Assembly (NCBI GenBank): GCA_910589415.1
Contig: OU342634.1
Span: forward strand, 38,370,723-38,434,722
Reading direction: 5' to 3'
DNA from: Malachius bipustulatus
Lineage: Eukaryota > Arthropoda > Insecta > Coleoptera > Melyridae
Length of the DNA: 64,000 nt
Shown: in pieces, positions 23,401 to 35,982 of the stretch
Layout of the letters: each line of letters begins with the position of its first letter
Position numbering within the stretch: position 1 is the first letter of the stretch
Made by a program: the position numbers and the translations under genes
Notes under the pieces: model-generated
What the model saw: only the letters and a program-made list of their open reading frames with translations
Databases searched by the model: none
Told to the model about the DNA's origin: nothing

Positions 23401-26400
23401 GCGAAGTCTAGCCTGGGCTACTCTACTTAACCTCCAGCCAATGAAATTAACAACATATTTACTTAAACCAACAAAACAATAACTTCACAACCGCTGCTGA
23501 ATTTCCAGTAAATAAACTTTATAATGTTTTTTCAAAAAATTTAGGGTACGTGTTCTCATAAAGCTAGGTATAGCATTAAATATTTTAACCGCATTGTACG
23601 TGAAACATCTCTGAGACCCAGCAAGACGGAATTTGGGTAGCATTAATGTATCTGTATATCTAATAAGGCGATGATGCATGTCACCTCTTAACAACAATTT
23701 CTCTTTGAGGTATGGAGGTGTCGATGTATATAAGATTTTGTACACTAACGAGCTCATATGATATTTGAAAAGGTTTTCCATTCTCAACCATTCCAGCTCA
23801 TTTATTTTAGCTGATACTCTGTCATATTTTCGGAGACCAAATACAAATCTGCAACACGCATTTTGCACTTTTTGAAGGCGATATTTAGTTGATTGGTACA
23901 GACATGGAAAATAAAGAACCAGACCATAATTTAGAATAGAAAGCACCAGACTCTCGCATAATACCTTTCTCAACCGAAAGCCAAGCAAGTGTCTGTTCCT
24001 GTACAACTGCCTCAAAACTAAGTAAGACTTCTTAAGCAGAATGGAGACCTGCTCATTGAACCGCAGTCTACAATCAAAAATTATACCGAGATTTTTTTGA
24101 CACCTTACACTCCTCAATGGCTGGTTCCCAACAATCAGCTGTAAGTCCTCCACATCCGGGCTCGAACCAAATGTCATAACGCTACATTTTTCGGGATTTA
24201 GCCTGAGCCCGTGGGCATCAGAAAAGGCTACCAAAGATGCAATATCACTATTCATGCGATTTGAAGCAAACTCCACCATCTGGGGGCCATACGAGAAATA
24301 GAGCTGGGTGTCATCCGCAAATGACTGGATACTAACATGTTGTATTGTTCTTGGACTATCTGCTACATAGATCAGGTAAAGGACCGGTCCCAAGACAGAG
24401 CCTTGGGGAACTCCAGATGTAACCGGAGCAAAATCAGAGGAAGAAGTATCATCGAAAATAACCTTCTGGAAGCGATCTTCCAGATAATGACTAAAAAAAC
24501 CACATGAGATGTCATCGAAGCCAAAGTACCGTAGTTTTGCACATAAAAGTCTATGGTCAAGGGTATCAAAGGCCTTTGAATAGTCCAACTGAACCACTGA
24601 TGTGGCAAGCCCGAGGTCCAGCGACCTAATGATGTGATCTGTCAGGTTCAACATCGAGGTTGTTGTGCTGTAGCCCTTACGGAATCCCGACTGACTAGTT
24701 GGAATTAATTCGGAGTCGACCACGAATTGATAAATTTGTTTAGACACTACCTTTTCAAGTACTTTAGACAACGAAGGAAGAATACTAACTGGGCGCAGGT
24801 CGGAAAAACTCTCAGGATTAGAAACTTTGGGCAGGGGTTTAATCAGGGAATATTTCCACTGTTGCGGGAAATATCCGGATTCCAAGCAGCAGTTGATGAT
24901 ATGAGTCAGATAAGGAGCGATCACATGTAAGGATAGCTTTAACATTCTGGAGGAGATATCATCAGATCCGATTGCATTTGATCTAAGACCTGTCACTATG
25001 TCTTTTATTTCTTCAATTGTCGATAAGCGAATCGAGAAACTCTGGTCTGTGTTATATCTATTTGTTAAGTAATAGGCTGTTGTATCAGGACAGTTATTTT
25101 TCGGTGTGAATACCGATAAGAAATACTCATTCAATTCACAAGGCCTTTTCAGATTAGCAGGAAGCTCCACTGATCGCTTACCCTTTATATTTAATGATTT
25201 CAATGCATTCCAAAGTTGTCTGCTATCACCACCCTTAGAACGACTCGAGAGATAAGCAACCTTTTCTCGCCTTATTGCACTAACAACTGTATTCCCTAAT
25301 TGTTGAAAATACTTGTAATCTAGAATGTTTTTAGTTCGCTTGTATCTAGATAAGGCATTGTCTCGGGACCTCATGATGCAACGAATATTGTAAGTCAACC
25401 ACGGCGCGAAAGGCTTGGTCACCCTAGACGTGATCAATGGAGCATGTACGTCGAATAACCTCAAAAGTTGATCTGTCAAATACTTAACTTTGTGATCAAT
25501 ATTTTCGAAATATAGTAAACGATCCCACTGGATCTCTGACAAGTCTTTATTAAATTTGTCAACGTCGAATGCACGAAAATCTCTGTAGGTAATAAGTTTA
25601 GGTTTAGGACGAGAATGCTTTAGATTAAGAGTACAAAAAATCGCCCGATGATCAGAGATCTGATGAACCAATACACCTGCCTCAAGGACCAAATCACTTT
25701 TGTTCGTAAAAATCACATCCAGGAGTGTCTGAGAGTTTCCCCGTATACGAGTAGGTTCATCAATTATAGCTGTGTAAAATCATAAGAGGCCACGCATTGC
25801 ATAATGGACCGATCAGTAAACTGATCTTGATTGATATCACCCATAATGACGATGTTATCATATTGTGGAACAATAAACGAAAGTAAGTTATCCAGGTATT
25901 CGATAAAATTAATTAAATTACATGCAGCAGTACGGTAAATAACTCCAACCAATAGTACAACCCCACCAACCTCCATCGAGATCCACAATTGTTCCACCCC
26001 CGGAATACAAACGAAATCCTCCAACACGACAGAGTACTCAAAGCTTTCACGTATGTATACCGCTACACCACCACCTCGACCTCCGCGATCCCTCCGAGCA
26101 ATGCGAAAGCCCTCCACAAATAATGAATCATCACTTACCCCATCATCAAGCCAGGTCTCAGTTATACCCACGACATCGAATTGATTTACATATATCGAGG
26201 ATGTGAATAAGTCAAGTTTAGGGAACAGAGAACACGTATTGTAATGCCCAAGTTTCAGAATTTTAGTTATATTGAATTTTATTTTTGTGGGCTTGGATTT
26301 TCTCCAAATAATACCAGCACTTGACACTACTTGCAGCATGATCGGTGTTGACGTTCTGCCTAGTGGTTCTTTTGTTTAGAGCAGTACAATTTACACAACA

Positions 26401-27553
26401 TAATTTATCCTGACTGCAGTCTTTCCTCTCATGACCCCCAGCACAGTTTGGACACACTGTAACTCCACTCCGGCAATCCTTCTTGAGGTGACCAATTTTG
26501 CAACATTTGAAACATCTTACTACGTTGAAATGTTCCCCAACACCACATCTTGCCCATCCCACATATAAGTAGCCCTTTGCCATAATCTCCTTGAAAACAC
26601 TGGGCTCTGTCTCTAGTACAACATTATAACAGTTTTTAAACCTAATTTTGGTAATAAATTTAATATCTTCAACCCTTACATTAAGATGATTAGATGTAAT
26701 AAGGTTTTCAACAAAATCCTGATCATCCAAGGTGCCAGGTTCCACGTTATAAATGATTATACTCATATATTGCTCTCAAGTTTATTCAGCTTCTCTCGAC
26801 GGTGAGACTTGTTATAAAATACAGAGACTGCAGAATTCATGCTTACGCTTTATTTTCGGTATTAGAAAATATGCACATATTTCCCATAAATTGAAAGAAG
26901 TTCAATGGTTGAACATAAAAAATAGATACAAGCTGCAGGCTCTTAGTCTTTTCCACTCAATCATTCTTTTCAGAACCCCGGCCTATTTATATAGGAAAAT
27001 CACTTTCCGTACCGATGTTCACAACATAAATATCAGAAGGAAGCATCTGATCACACCTCCTGTTCATAGGCTTTCTTTATATGAACGCTCTTTCACCTAC
27101 TGTGTTAGTAAGTTATACAATGACCTACCAGACGAATTTAAAACAATTGCGAACATCAACAGGTTTAAGAGGAGGGTTTTTGATTTGTTGTTTCGGGTCC
27201 AATGAGTGACTAGGCTAACTGTTTTTCTCTTGTTTTTTTTTTCTTTCTTTTTCTTTTTTATTTTTTCTTTTCTTCTTCTTTTATTCTTTCTTTACCTTTT
27301 CGTTCTTATTTCTCTCTTTTCTTTTCTTTGCTTCTTTTTCTTTTGCTTGACAAACATGCTCACTGGGCGCTGTAACGTGTTTGTAGTGTATATATAACCA
27401 GGGTTTAAGTGGAAGAGCAGTGTCCGCTGATTATGTCAGTAGCATGCTGAACTTCGCCCTGAGGTTGAGACTAGATGCGTCTTCGTTTTTCTCTCAGCAT
27501 ATCTTTATGTAAATAGATTATGGATAGAGATGTAATTCTATCTCAATAAAGAC

Positions 27554-27584
<31 letters not shown>

Positions 27585-28857
27585 CGAGGATTGAACTTCT
27601 TTGGCACAGATATTGCGTAAGCACTACCAAACTTGTGGTCAAGAGCCTGTTTGAGGCCATCTCTAGAATTAGCATCCTTACAGTTTATAAGTATGCCGTC
27701 TTTGATGAGCTTAGTTCCTGTAACAGTTCCGCCGAGAGCTGAAGGGTTGAATTTGGACTTGATATTATCGGCTAATTCTACATTTGTGATGTTTTGATTT
27801 GTTTTTTTAACCAACAGAACAGCTGTTTCTTTATTTACATTAACAACTGACGAATAAGTTCTAATCGGAGTGTTATCTACAGGTGATAAGTCGCCATCCT
27901 GTTTGCGAGGAATCGCATTAATGAACTTATTATTCTTTAACAAACCATTTGAAAATTCCAGCTCATTTACATACTTCATTAGAATCTCTTTTTCTCGCTT
28001 CAAGCATTCAACTTCTTTCAATAATATTTCCATCGTTACTGTGACACCATCACCACTCGTACACGACTTGCTATCTTCCTGACAACCACGACATTTGAAT
28101 AAATTTTTATCCACCTTGATGACCCGTGACACAGCATCCCAGCACTTCACATGTACCGCAGAATCACATTGAGGATTGCAACACTTCAAATCACTTCCTG
28201 ACGTAAATTTGCTACAAAATTTGCACTTCCTATCAATATACTTCCCGGTCTCATCGGAGACCGAACCACCAGCCATGCTGCCTCGACAGCGAATGTTCTA
28301 TGTCATCATCAGCGAATGTCATCATGAACTAATTTTATAATGTACTAATTTGATTGAATAACATCGATTCAAAATAGTTTGCTTCAGTTTTAATTTCCTA
28401 ATTTTTTAGGAAAACACTACGCCGACAAGTCACTATCCACGTTTATTTTTGCTCTGTTGCCTTTTTGGGTTGACCGAGATAATATTTACTGGCTCTGGAG
28501 AACTTCTTAAGAATCAAGTAACTGTTAAAGTAATTTGATTGCGATATCTGAAGATAATTTAACTTTTCTTTTTTCAGTCGGAAATTTATTTCACTAAATT
28601 GTGCAATGTAAAGTGGTTCAGATGGGATCGGAGAAACAAACAAATGTATCTCATGTTGATGTTATTCATGTTGAAACCACTTAAGATTGAGTCCTTTGGC
28701 ATTTTGATACTGGATTTAAATTTGGTTGTGCAGGTATGAAAACTTTGTGTCTGAAAATATGATTAATATAAAAGAACATCATATTCAATTTTAGGTATGT
28801 CGCAAAGCATATTCTACGGCTGCTATCCTTGCAACATTTAGAAATTCACCAAACTGA
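20431..28857 (+). CDS. Odorant receptor OR-B, seven exons, 395 aa, intact
   Basis: Exons: 20431-20461, 20541-20728, 20792-21318, 21807-21909, 28410-28529, 28578-28733 and 28795-28857. Sizes are 31, 188, 527, 103, 120, 156 and 63 nt, all with GT/AG junctions and no stops. The protein is the closest relative of OR-A in exons 1-4. Changes cluster in exon 3 (for example SVIEDRYH for SDIEDPYH) and exon 4 (AWFEVALALFAF). It has the same seven hydrophobic segments and the C-terminal KAYSTAAILATF. Intron 4 is 6.5 kb because a whole non-LTR retrotransposon has inserted there in the opposite orientation (23309-28300). The splice sites around it are intact, so the gene could still be expressed if the intron is removed. 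Confidence 0.85.
21910..22917. other. Intron 4 of OR-B, first part
   Basis: No gene is seen. The block 22727-22915 is the conserved intron 4 segment also present near OR1, OR-D and OR-E exon 5. Confidence 0.4.
23485..26339 (-). pseudogene. LINE ORF2: APE endonuclease and reverse transcriptase, one frameshift
   Basis: The 5' part (26339-25764, 191 aa) is an APE-type endonuclease with TETWLD, RRDRGGRGGGVAVYIR and GDINQD motifs. The 3' part (25716-23485, up to 743 aa) continues with SDHRAI, the last endonuclease motif. It then has the reverse transcriptase domain: DLRPVSILPSLSK, SGFRKGYST, LDYSKAFDTLDH, GVPQGSVLGP and the catalytic FADDTQLYF near 24305-24325. It ends in the cysteine-poor C-terminal region typical of this group, without RNase H. 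The two parts are joined in different frames: an extra 2 bp at about 25766 separates FTQL from IDEPTRIRG. Apart from this the frame is open, so the insertion is fairly young. The start overlaps the end of ORF1 by 77 nt in another frame. Confidence 0.85.
26763..27205 (+). pseudogene. C-terminal fragment of LINE reverse transcriptase
   Basis: The frame ends at 27205 and reads LQNSCLRFIFGIRKYAHIS, VQWLNIKNRYK and FRTPAYLYRK. This is the same C-terminal region as LQKVQNACCRFVFGLRKYD and LEWLRMENLFKYH in the host LINE. It lacks the catalytic part because of 5' truncation during target-primed insertion. The codons before 26763 belong to the host element. Confidence 0.75.
26763..27578 (+). mobile_element. 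5'-truncated LINE nested in ORF1 of the larger LINE
   Basis: The segment is oriented opposite to its host element. It is flanked by a 7-bp duplication ATTATAC (26756-26762 and 27579-27585). It holds the last 147 or so codons of a reverse transcriptase ORF, a T-rich 3' UTR (27206-27360), an AATAAA at 27544 and a (TAT)n tail. It is related to, but not the same family as, the host LINE. Confidence 0.85.
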
Positions 28858-29445
28858 ATAGAATTCGTTGATAGTTCTGCAACATACGAGAATAATAATA
28901 TGATGCAGTTATACGAAATATGGTTCGTCTTACAGACGGATTCCTTTCAACTATTTTTTTAAATCGATTTATTCTTGTGCACTAATTTTGATGGAATTTT
29001 TTCTTATATTAAGTACAGGAAATTGATTTAATATATAATCAGATTATATGATGTTAGGAAAGACAGGTTTAGGTAGGTACTATTCTGTCTTTTACAGAAT
29101 AATTCAATTTGTTCAACCGTCAAGTCTAATAATTATTAGTTTAGTTTGAAACGAGACATTAGCTCCTGGACAGTAAATATTATGCGCCACTTATGGTAAC
29201 TATTTTCTGAAGGAACTTAGCTGTGAACACATCAAATAATAATCTCCTTATATGATAATCTGGGTCAAGTAATTTTTAAATGCATTGTTATAATCGATTT
29301 TTTTTTGCTTTAATGTGTTGGGGACGGTAACAGAAAAGGCGTCTCCACTTCACCTAAAAAAGTTACGCGATTCGAATTCAAAGCCGACCATCCTTGAAGT
29401 ACTGATGCTTACATGTTTGAAGCTCAGCTCCTAAGCATACGCTGA

Positions 29446-29830
29446 AATTACTCGACTCCATTCAGAAAAGAGCCATCCACTTGATTGGGGACCCAGATTT
29501 GACAAAAAATTTAGACACTCTTGAACATCGAAGAAGAGTAGCTGACCTGAATCTGTTTTACAGATATTTCTATGGAAAGTGTTCAAATGACGTGGCCCGC
29601 TTGGTCCCACCTAGAACAAGACCGGGCAGAAATACACGTCGAGCCGCAGACGTTCATCCCTATCAGATTTAGCTCGTTACACCTCGTACCGCATCAATTT
29701 GGAATAGAATTCCAAAGGGCGTGTTTCCTGACGAATACAACCTGCAAAGCCAACGTAAATAGACATCTCAGCTCATGCACCGCTCCCAGAGCGTCCTAGG
29801 AATTTCCCTGCAGTGCATGTGCATTTTCAA
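29446..29830 (+). pseudogene. Decayed LINE reverse transcriptase C-terminus
   Basis: The frame reads LDSIQKRAIHLIGDPDL, LEHRRRVADLNLFYRYFYG and VPPRTRPGRNTRRAADVHPYQI. It then continues after frameshifts with TPRTASIWNRIPKGVFPDEYN and KANVNRHLSSCTAP in other frames. This is the typical C-terminal tail of another insect non-LTR retrotransposon group. No tail or target duplication could be made out. It lies between OR-B and OR-C. Confidence 0.7.
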
Positions 29831-30484
29831 TAAAAAATGCAATTATTGTTTCATTGTATCATTCAAACAATAACATCGGAAAAGTAGTTTTTTCCGAAAT
29901 ATTGGAAAGAAAACCCCCATCAGACGAATGACATATTGTAAAACAGTATGCCATTCAAAATAGATGTCGCGCTGTGAGTTAGGGGTGGAAATTGACACGT
30001 GTTTCGTTCTAATTGGGACTCTTTACCATAATGTATGTTACTAACACATAGCACAATCTCGATCACTTAAGCTTAGTGAGAAGATGCATGAAAACGAATA
30101 AAATAAAAGATTTGTTAAAAAATATTTAGCAGCTCGCGTTTTAAAGCTACAGAGCCTTACTAACAAATTAATAAAAAGAATGATGGAGTTTTTCCAAAAA
30201 AGGCTTTCCGATTTTTCATAAAAAAAAATAAATTTGCGTTCTTTTTCTCATAGTAAAGTAGTAAAATATCATTGTTGTTTCCGAGTTAGAGAATTTTGAT
30301 AAAAAGTATTGGAAATCTGATTAAAACACATCAAGCATTTAAAAAACTAGAAGAACCCTCTTCGATGTCTGGAAGCCGAGATATCGCAAAATTTTACGAA
30401 CCGCTCCGATTTGAAAAATCATTCTCGAATTGGCCGTGCACCTTAGATACTTGACCTGCTACTCCCACCATTAGGTACATTAGG
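29831..30484. other. Non-coding spacer
   Basis: I see no gene here. A short block at 30345-30420 (AGAAGAACCCTCTTCGATG) recurs near 47095-47140. Confidence 0.4.
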
Positions 30485-30499
30485 TAGTAGTCTTTTTAA

Positions 30500-31180
30500 G
30501 ACTAACGATAGATAAATGTTTAATAAAATTTGCTTACCTTAATAAACTTGTTTGTTTTACAAACCTATTTTATTTTATTACCTATTATTGTATGTACAAA
30601 TGTATAAACTCTTTAAATTAATATTGAATTATGTATAACCTTTATTGCAAAAAAATCAATTATAGATACATAACAAGATAATTTCAAGAAATAAAAATCA
30701 ATTTTGTTGTAAAAAAAGTACTGAAACGAGGAAATCGATGGAATCAAAAAATTAAATAAAATCAAAGAAAATGCAGTAAAACTAAAAAAAGTGTCTTAGT
30801 TTGAGAGGTTACATCTTAGTCAATTTCTTTTCCAATAATAATTTAAAATAACACTTTTGAAGGAAATTTCTAATCTTGTTGTTTTTCTGCAAAGCAATGC
30901 CTACAACTATCTCTGCTCAGAAAAAAGTTAGGTACCTATACACAAAGAAAAAAAGAAAACTTAAACGAATTTCTGGCTTTTTTTCAAATGAATTTTTTCA
31001 ATATTTTTGTAGGTAATAAGAAATTTTTTTTAATTTTTTTATAATAAACCATTTAATGTGAAATTATATTACGTCCTTATCTATAGACAAAAAATTCCCT
31101 TTAAAATACCTGAATTCTGCTTAGTTTTCGAGATATAATTAAAAAACTGAAAGGGATGCAGTTTCACCCCTATCTCCAAT
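30500..31180. repeat. Dispersed repeat, copy 2
   Basis: The same sequence as 5549-6240 and 48665-49060, with indels. Confidence 0.55.
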
Positions 31181-31339
31181 TACTGCCTCTAATTTAATAG
31201 CTCCCCGTGATTTTATAATCCCTTATGCAAATTTGGAGGATTCATTCAAAGAACACCCGCTCTTTTAATAACAATTCCTTATTGCCCCGTTTATTAGGAC
31301 ATAATGAATAATAGCCTATAAATGGTTCGTTTAGTAAGC

Positions 31340-31690
31340 CTTTCTACTACACTAGACGTGTGTACGCATCAGTACGTTTACGTTTCCTTTGGGGTTTGGA
31401 CATATTTATGTAGACTCTCCTGACAACCTCTCCCGGATCACCTTCCATCTTCCACAGGGCTTTCTTCTTAGGCGACAACCGCTTATACTCTCTCCAATGC
31501 TTCGTGTATGCGACGCTGACAACATGGTTGGTGATAGTCGATCATCTATTCCTGTGCAGTGAACTCCAATTTCGACTACGCCTGATTGGAGGCCCAGACT
31601 CTCCTAGTGGCTGACTGTCTCACTTACTCTGTCTACAGCTGCATTTATAGTTGTTTGGTGTAAATTATGTAACAAATAAATAAATTAATA
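31340..31690. repeat. Duplicated block, also at 49140-49490
   Basis: The two copies share GTGTACGCATCAGTACGTTT, GACAACATGGTTGGTGATAG and CTGCATTTATAGTTGTTT, ending in an AATAAATAAATTAATA-like tail. The base composition is less AT-rich than its surroundings, which suggests an old coding or retroposed segment. No frame is conserved in both copies. Confidence 0.45.
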
Positions 31691-31739
31691 ACCACTTAGA
31701 CTATAGGTACTATTCTCGCAAATATATCCACTACGTTTT

Positions 31740-33128
31740 CACTTATTTTCATATTAATAATTTTGTAAACGATTGGGTCTTGATTTCATATTCAATCAGC
31801 TAACGAAGGACTTGATTTTCAAGGTTACCGAACCAGTTAATGAAAAATTTATTAGCCATCAACTATTATTATGTTTTTTTGTTTATTTAGCTCCAAATAC
31901 AAAAGACCTCGATTAGGTTAAGCGATGACATGACATAATTATTATAATGTCCTAGTTTTAGAGCCGTAAGCAATTATTATGAAAATTATCTTATTAAGGA
32001 TATTAGTAGCTCTCATTAGTCTCATAGGTGAAGATTTGCTCCTGTAAGCAAGCCATATCCGAGGAGCGTCTTATGAATTATTACATACCTATTGGAATTA
32101 TTCCAGTAGGCATGTATTTGGAAATGGATTTATATTACTCTAAATGACTTTTGTGATGACTAAATGACTCTAAATTCGTTACTTTTGATTACTCGTATTA
32201 GTTCCATAATAATCCAAATGCAAATAATATCCTAGTAAGCATTATCAAAATTGTCTTCTTAGTAAAGATAAACGTTGGTAATTTTTATGGTACCTACTTA
32301 GAGCCGTTGTAAGTTTTTTAGATTTGCTTACAGGGACTCATTTAGTTTCTACATCTACAGACTATAGAAACTTGCAAGTCAGTTGTTTATAGGGATTTAA
32401 TATGCAGATTTTGTGCTTGTGCATATAATATCTCCAGGCTTATCTTTCGAATCAAATATAATTGAAATAACTTCATGGCAATAACTAAAATGTACTTAAT
32501 TTATTATTAAACCAGAAAAATTACATTCCTACAGTAATTTTACTGCAGTGTAAATCCTGCAGAGTGTCTAATTGACACTGTGCGCAGGACTGGTTGAACT
32601 ATAACTAAAAATGCTTAATTAGCTACTTATAAATTTTGAACGGTTACCTGACCGCAGAAAAAAAAAATCAAGGTATTTCTATAGTCATCGACAAAATCTT
32701 GAAAGTAATACCGTATTTGAATTAAATTAGTCTAGTTTAATTTAAATGTTTTTGTGATTAGTACATAATCCATGACAACAATCCGGCAATTGAGTGCAAA
32801 TTTTAAAATTAATGCCACTATTCTCTCGGATATTTCGACATTATTATAGTGAAGTGTTTTACCTGAAGACGAGCTCCTTAAATACAAATCGTTATTGTCA
32901 AAAAATTTCCTTTATAATTTTTTTATAAGTAAATCTACTAAAGCTTGGAGATATTTGCATAAAACTGAATTTGCATGTTAAATCCTTATGACACACTTAA
33001 AAGTTTCCAGTCTGTATGATAATTATATTATGAGCTGCAGTTCATAACATAATTACGGTGCCTATAGTTATAACTCTCATAATTTGTTAATTTGGTAGGT
33101 ATAGGAACTTACAGATTAGCGCCCAATC
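31740..33128. other. Upstream region of OR-C
   Basis: The block 32315-32360 matches the conserved promoter block of the other ORs, but the TATA-like box is changed to CTATAGAAA. A 650-bp segment separates it from the CAGTTCATAA...GGTGCCTATAG block near 33040. No gene is seen. Parts recur at 52640-53070. Confidence 0.4.
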
Positions 33129-35507
33129 ATGGATTTTAGCAATATAGTGAACTTGAAAGGTATGTATGTATACAACTTTCAAATAATCACAAACCAAAAT
33201 AGATTCTTAACAAATGATGGATTTTCTAGACGACCCCCTGCAATTTTTAATAAGATACAGTTTTGATATTTTTTTGCATCCTATTTATATATGTTGCGCA
33301 GTGTTCTCTACAATTCTGCTAGGCTTCGTTTTGTTTGTGCATATTTACGATAGTTTCACGGCAGGAAATATGGAGATTCTACTAAATTACGGACCATCAT
33401 TTTTTGTGATACTCTACGTAAGTTAACAGAAACTTTCTTCAAACTCTTTATTGTTTCATTAATCGATTATTCGGTTGTAGGGATTCTGCGCCTTGATTTT
33501 CACTTTAATCAAAGTATCTGATGCCATGGAAAGAATGAAAGAAATGAAAATAAACAGCTTAGATACTAGTATTTGCGGCGAACAATTCATTAAAAAAATT
33601 AAAAAAGAAATTTGGTATTTAAAGCGCATTGTTTACATTCACATGTCCTTGACTATTGTGACTGTAATATTAATTTGCAGTGATATCGAAGATCCTTATC
33701 ATATATTTTACGCAATAACTTTCATCAGAGAGCACTTCCCCCAACATAAAATCACTTTGACCCTAATTTTTCATTTCACCTTGTTAATTATGGGAATTTG
33801 TATGTCATATACGGCATATTGCATATGCTACCCTGCTTTCCTTGGGTACATGCAACTAAAGATCTTAATTTATATGTTGACAAATATTGAAGATGGATTC
33901 CATAGAAGATGGGACACCGATGAATCGCTACTGGCAGACAGATATTACCAAAACAGTATCTACTACAGATTGAAACTGATTGCAAATAAAACTATGCTTT
34001 TGAAAAGGTACGATGAGTAAATGCGCTAAGGCAGTTTTCTATTATTTGATAGAGAAGATTGTTTGGAAATGAAAATTTGTATCTATTCAACAATATTAAT
34101 AGTTATTAAAGTAATGGTCATCTTATTAAGTTGAGATTTTCCAAATTATTACGGTCCTTGGATTAAATTCATCAATGCTGCAAGACTTATGCCTTCATTA
34201 ATTGCAAGGTGAATACGTAATGCAGTTCGAAGACATTGTAAAAACAAAACTGTACTATGTAATAATAATTTGAAAAGAATTTCAATTTTTCTTATTATTA
34301 ATAAATCATTTCATTACTGCTACATTACTGAAAGGGAAAATCTCTAAAAAATTGAAATGAAGATCACGTTTCCAAACATTTGACACTTAATTATTAGCAC
34401 ATACAGTGTGTGTCACAGGCATGGTACACCCCCTTTTTTTTTTCTTTTTTTTTTGAGATAATTTTCTCGAATATTCTCGATAGAGCGCACTTTTTAGCAG
34501 AAAATTTAATTTTTTCCCACATCCGGTTTTTCCGGAAATGTTACCAACTTTTTATTTTTAAATAGAACACTCTATGTATTATTATATTTTTGGATTCGAT
34601 ACATTTGTACGAATCCAACAATACCACATAAGTACCATTTCAAATGTGAAATTTGTTTTTATTTAATTTTTTATTTCTCAATTATAGTGTGCCATGACTT
34701 CAGTTGTGTTCGTCACAGATGCAAAATGGGTACAGTAAAATGTCCCTTATTAAGAGTACTAGCAGATGGTACATCGGTACCAATATGGTACCATTTGAAA
34801 AAAATGAATCCAGCTCAAAAAATCATTCCGGTGCGCATAATTTATCCATAAATCACTTGATTTAGTACTTTGAACAAAAATTAGATTTTTCTAGCATTAG
34901 ATGATCCAATTGGAGTAAAACGAGATAGTCATGGCACACTATAATTGAGAAATAAAAAATTAAATAAAAACACATTTGACATTTAAAATGGTACTTATGT
35001 GGTATTGTTGAATTCGTACAAATGTATAGAATCCAAAAATATAATAATATATAGGGTGTCCCATTTAAAAATAAAAAGTTGCTAACATTTCCGGAAAAAC
35101 CGGATGTGGGAAAAAATTCAATTTTCTGCTAAGAAGTGCGCTCTATCGCGAATATGCGACGTACCAAATTTCAAAAAATTATCTCAAAAAAAAAAAAAGA
35201 AAAAAAAGGGGGTGTACCATGCCTGTGACACACACTGTAGAGTTTATTCTGCTATACCAGTTTAGAAGATTTGATAAAATTTTTCTTAATGGTACTTGTT
35301 TACATTAAGTAATAAGTAAAAGATACAAAACTAGTGTACCTGCTCAATATTTAAAAAGTGTTTTAAAACTAAGAAAGTGTATTAAATAATAATTTATTTT
35401 TCAGTATGGCTTCTGACATTAGCGCATGGTTTGAGATACCATTTTTTCTATTCGCTTTCTTAGGACTTCTTTTAGCGATGTCCCTTATGATGTACACGCT
35501 GTACTCA
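33129..35507 (+). CDS. Odorant receptor OR-C, exons 1-4 only
   Basis: Exons: 33129-33159, 33230-33417, 33481-34007 and 35405-35507, with correct phases, GT/AG junctions and no stops (283 codons). Exon 2 and exon 3 are very close to those of OR-B and OR-E (SDIEDPYHIFYAITFIREHF, HRRWDTDESLLADRYYQN). Exon 4 reads MASDISAWFEIPFFLFAFLG and ends in MSLMMYTLYS followed by GTAAGT. No exons 5-7 are found before exon 1 of OR-D at 40024: the interval holds fold-back elements and duplicated upstream sequence. The protein would lack the last two transmembrane helices unless exon 4 splices to the OR-D exons 5-7 (46298-46749), which are in the right phase. Otherwise it is a 3'-truncated pseudogene. Confidence 0.75.
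34404..35237. mobile_element. Fold-back element in OR-C intron 3, TA duplication
   Basis: The 834-bp element begins CAGTGTGTGTCACAGGC and ends with the complement. TA flanks both sides (34402-34403 and 35238-35239). The arms include an A/T-run next to GGGGGTGTACCATGCC and a CCGGAAATGTTA motif. It is a palindrome over most of its length, with a unique loop near 34730-34870. It has no coding capacity. Confidence 0.8.
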
Positions 35508-35982
35508 GTAAGTTATAAATTATTATAAATATAAATAAATATAAAGTGGTGTTTGCTAGAATATAAACTATTTAATTCTTCATCTTACTTTTGAAAAATA
35601 AAGTACCTAGGTACTTGTGCCTGCAAAGTGTACAAATAGTTATTTATGTATCTAGTGCGCGATCTAGTGCGTATTGAACTTTGGCGCTTGAGAATGAAAG
35701 CTTTTTTGTCTCAGAGAGAGTCGAGATAAAAAAAAAAACATTCCAAAGCACCACAATTTCGCGCTCAATATGCATACAGTATTTTTTTACGTCTTTATAG
35801 ATATAATCGAAAAGATAGAAATAAAAATCAAGAAAGTGGTAAGTACCATGAATCGAGGGGATTGTAGATACAGCTAAAATAATAATAAATCGAATAAATT
35901 TTTTTCCGAAAATGTTTTTTAACCGAGATACAGGGTGTTTAAATATCAATTTGTGAAACTGTTTCTTTATTGTTTCTTTCTA

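Larger units (their letters stand above)
26263..28276 (-). pseudogene. LINE ORF1 (PHD and CCHC zinc fingers), split by a nested LINE
   Basis: The N-terminal part starts at 28276 with MAGGSVSDETG and a PHD-like cysteine/histidine pattern (CKFC, CCNPQC, HVKC, CRGC). Next come a leucine-rich probable coiled coil and a domain ending KKFNPR near 27590. The C-terminal part resumes at about 26762 with IIIYNVEPG and has two CCHC knuckles (CFKCCKIGHLKKDC and CPNCAGGHERKDC), ending at 26263. ORF1 proteins of this kind are nucleic-acid chaperones that bind the element's RNA. The nested insertion at 26763-27578 destroys the frame: the run of isoleucines at the break is the microsatellite tail of the intruder. 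Confidence 0.8.
23309..28310 (-). mobile_element. CR1/Jockey-like non-LTR retrotransposon, nearly complete
   Basis: The element reads on the minus strand with its 3' end at the TTA/TAA microsatellite tail near 23309-23340. The empty site is visible in OR-A (CCCTTACATTATGAACTAA near 14305). It encodes ORF1 (PHD-type finger, then CCHC knuckles) and ORF2 (APE endonuclease plus reverse transcriptase, no RNase H). ORF1 is interrupted by a nested LINE (26763-27578) and ORF2 by one small frameshift. The architecture and simple-repeat tail fit the CR1/Jockey group; the exact clade needs a tree. The 5' end has an imperfect short repeat (CAGCGAATGT...CATCAT, twice). Confidence 0.8.

Noticed and set aside
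27206..27397. 63-codon phenylalanine-rich frame
   Set aside because: A T-rich 3' UTR of the nested LINE reads as Phe/Leu by composition alone.
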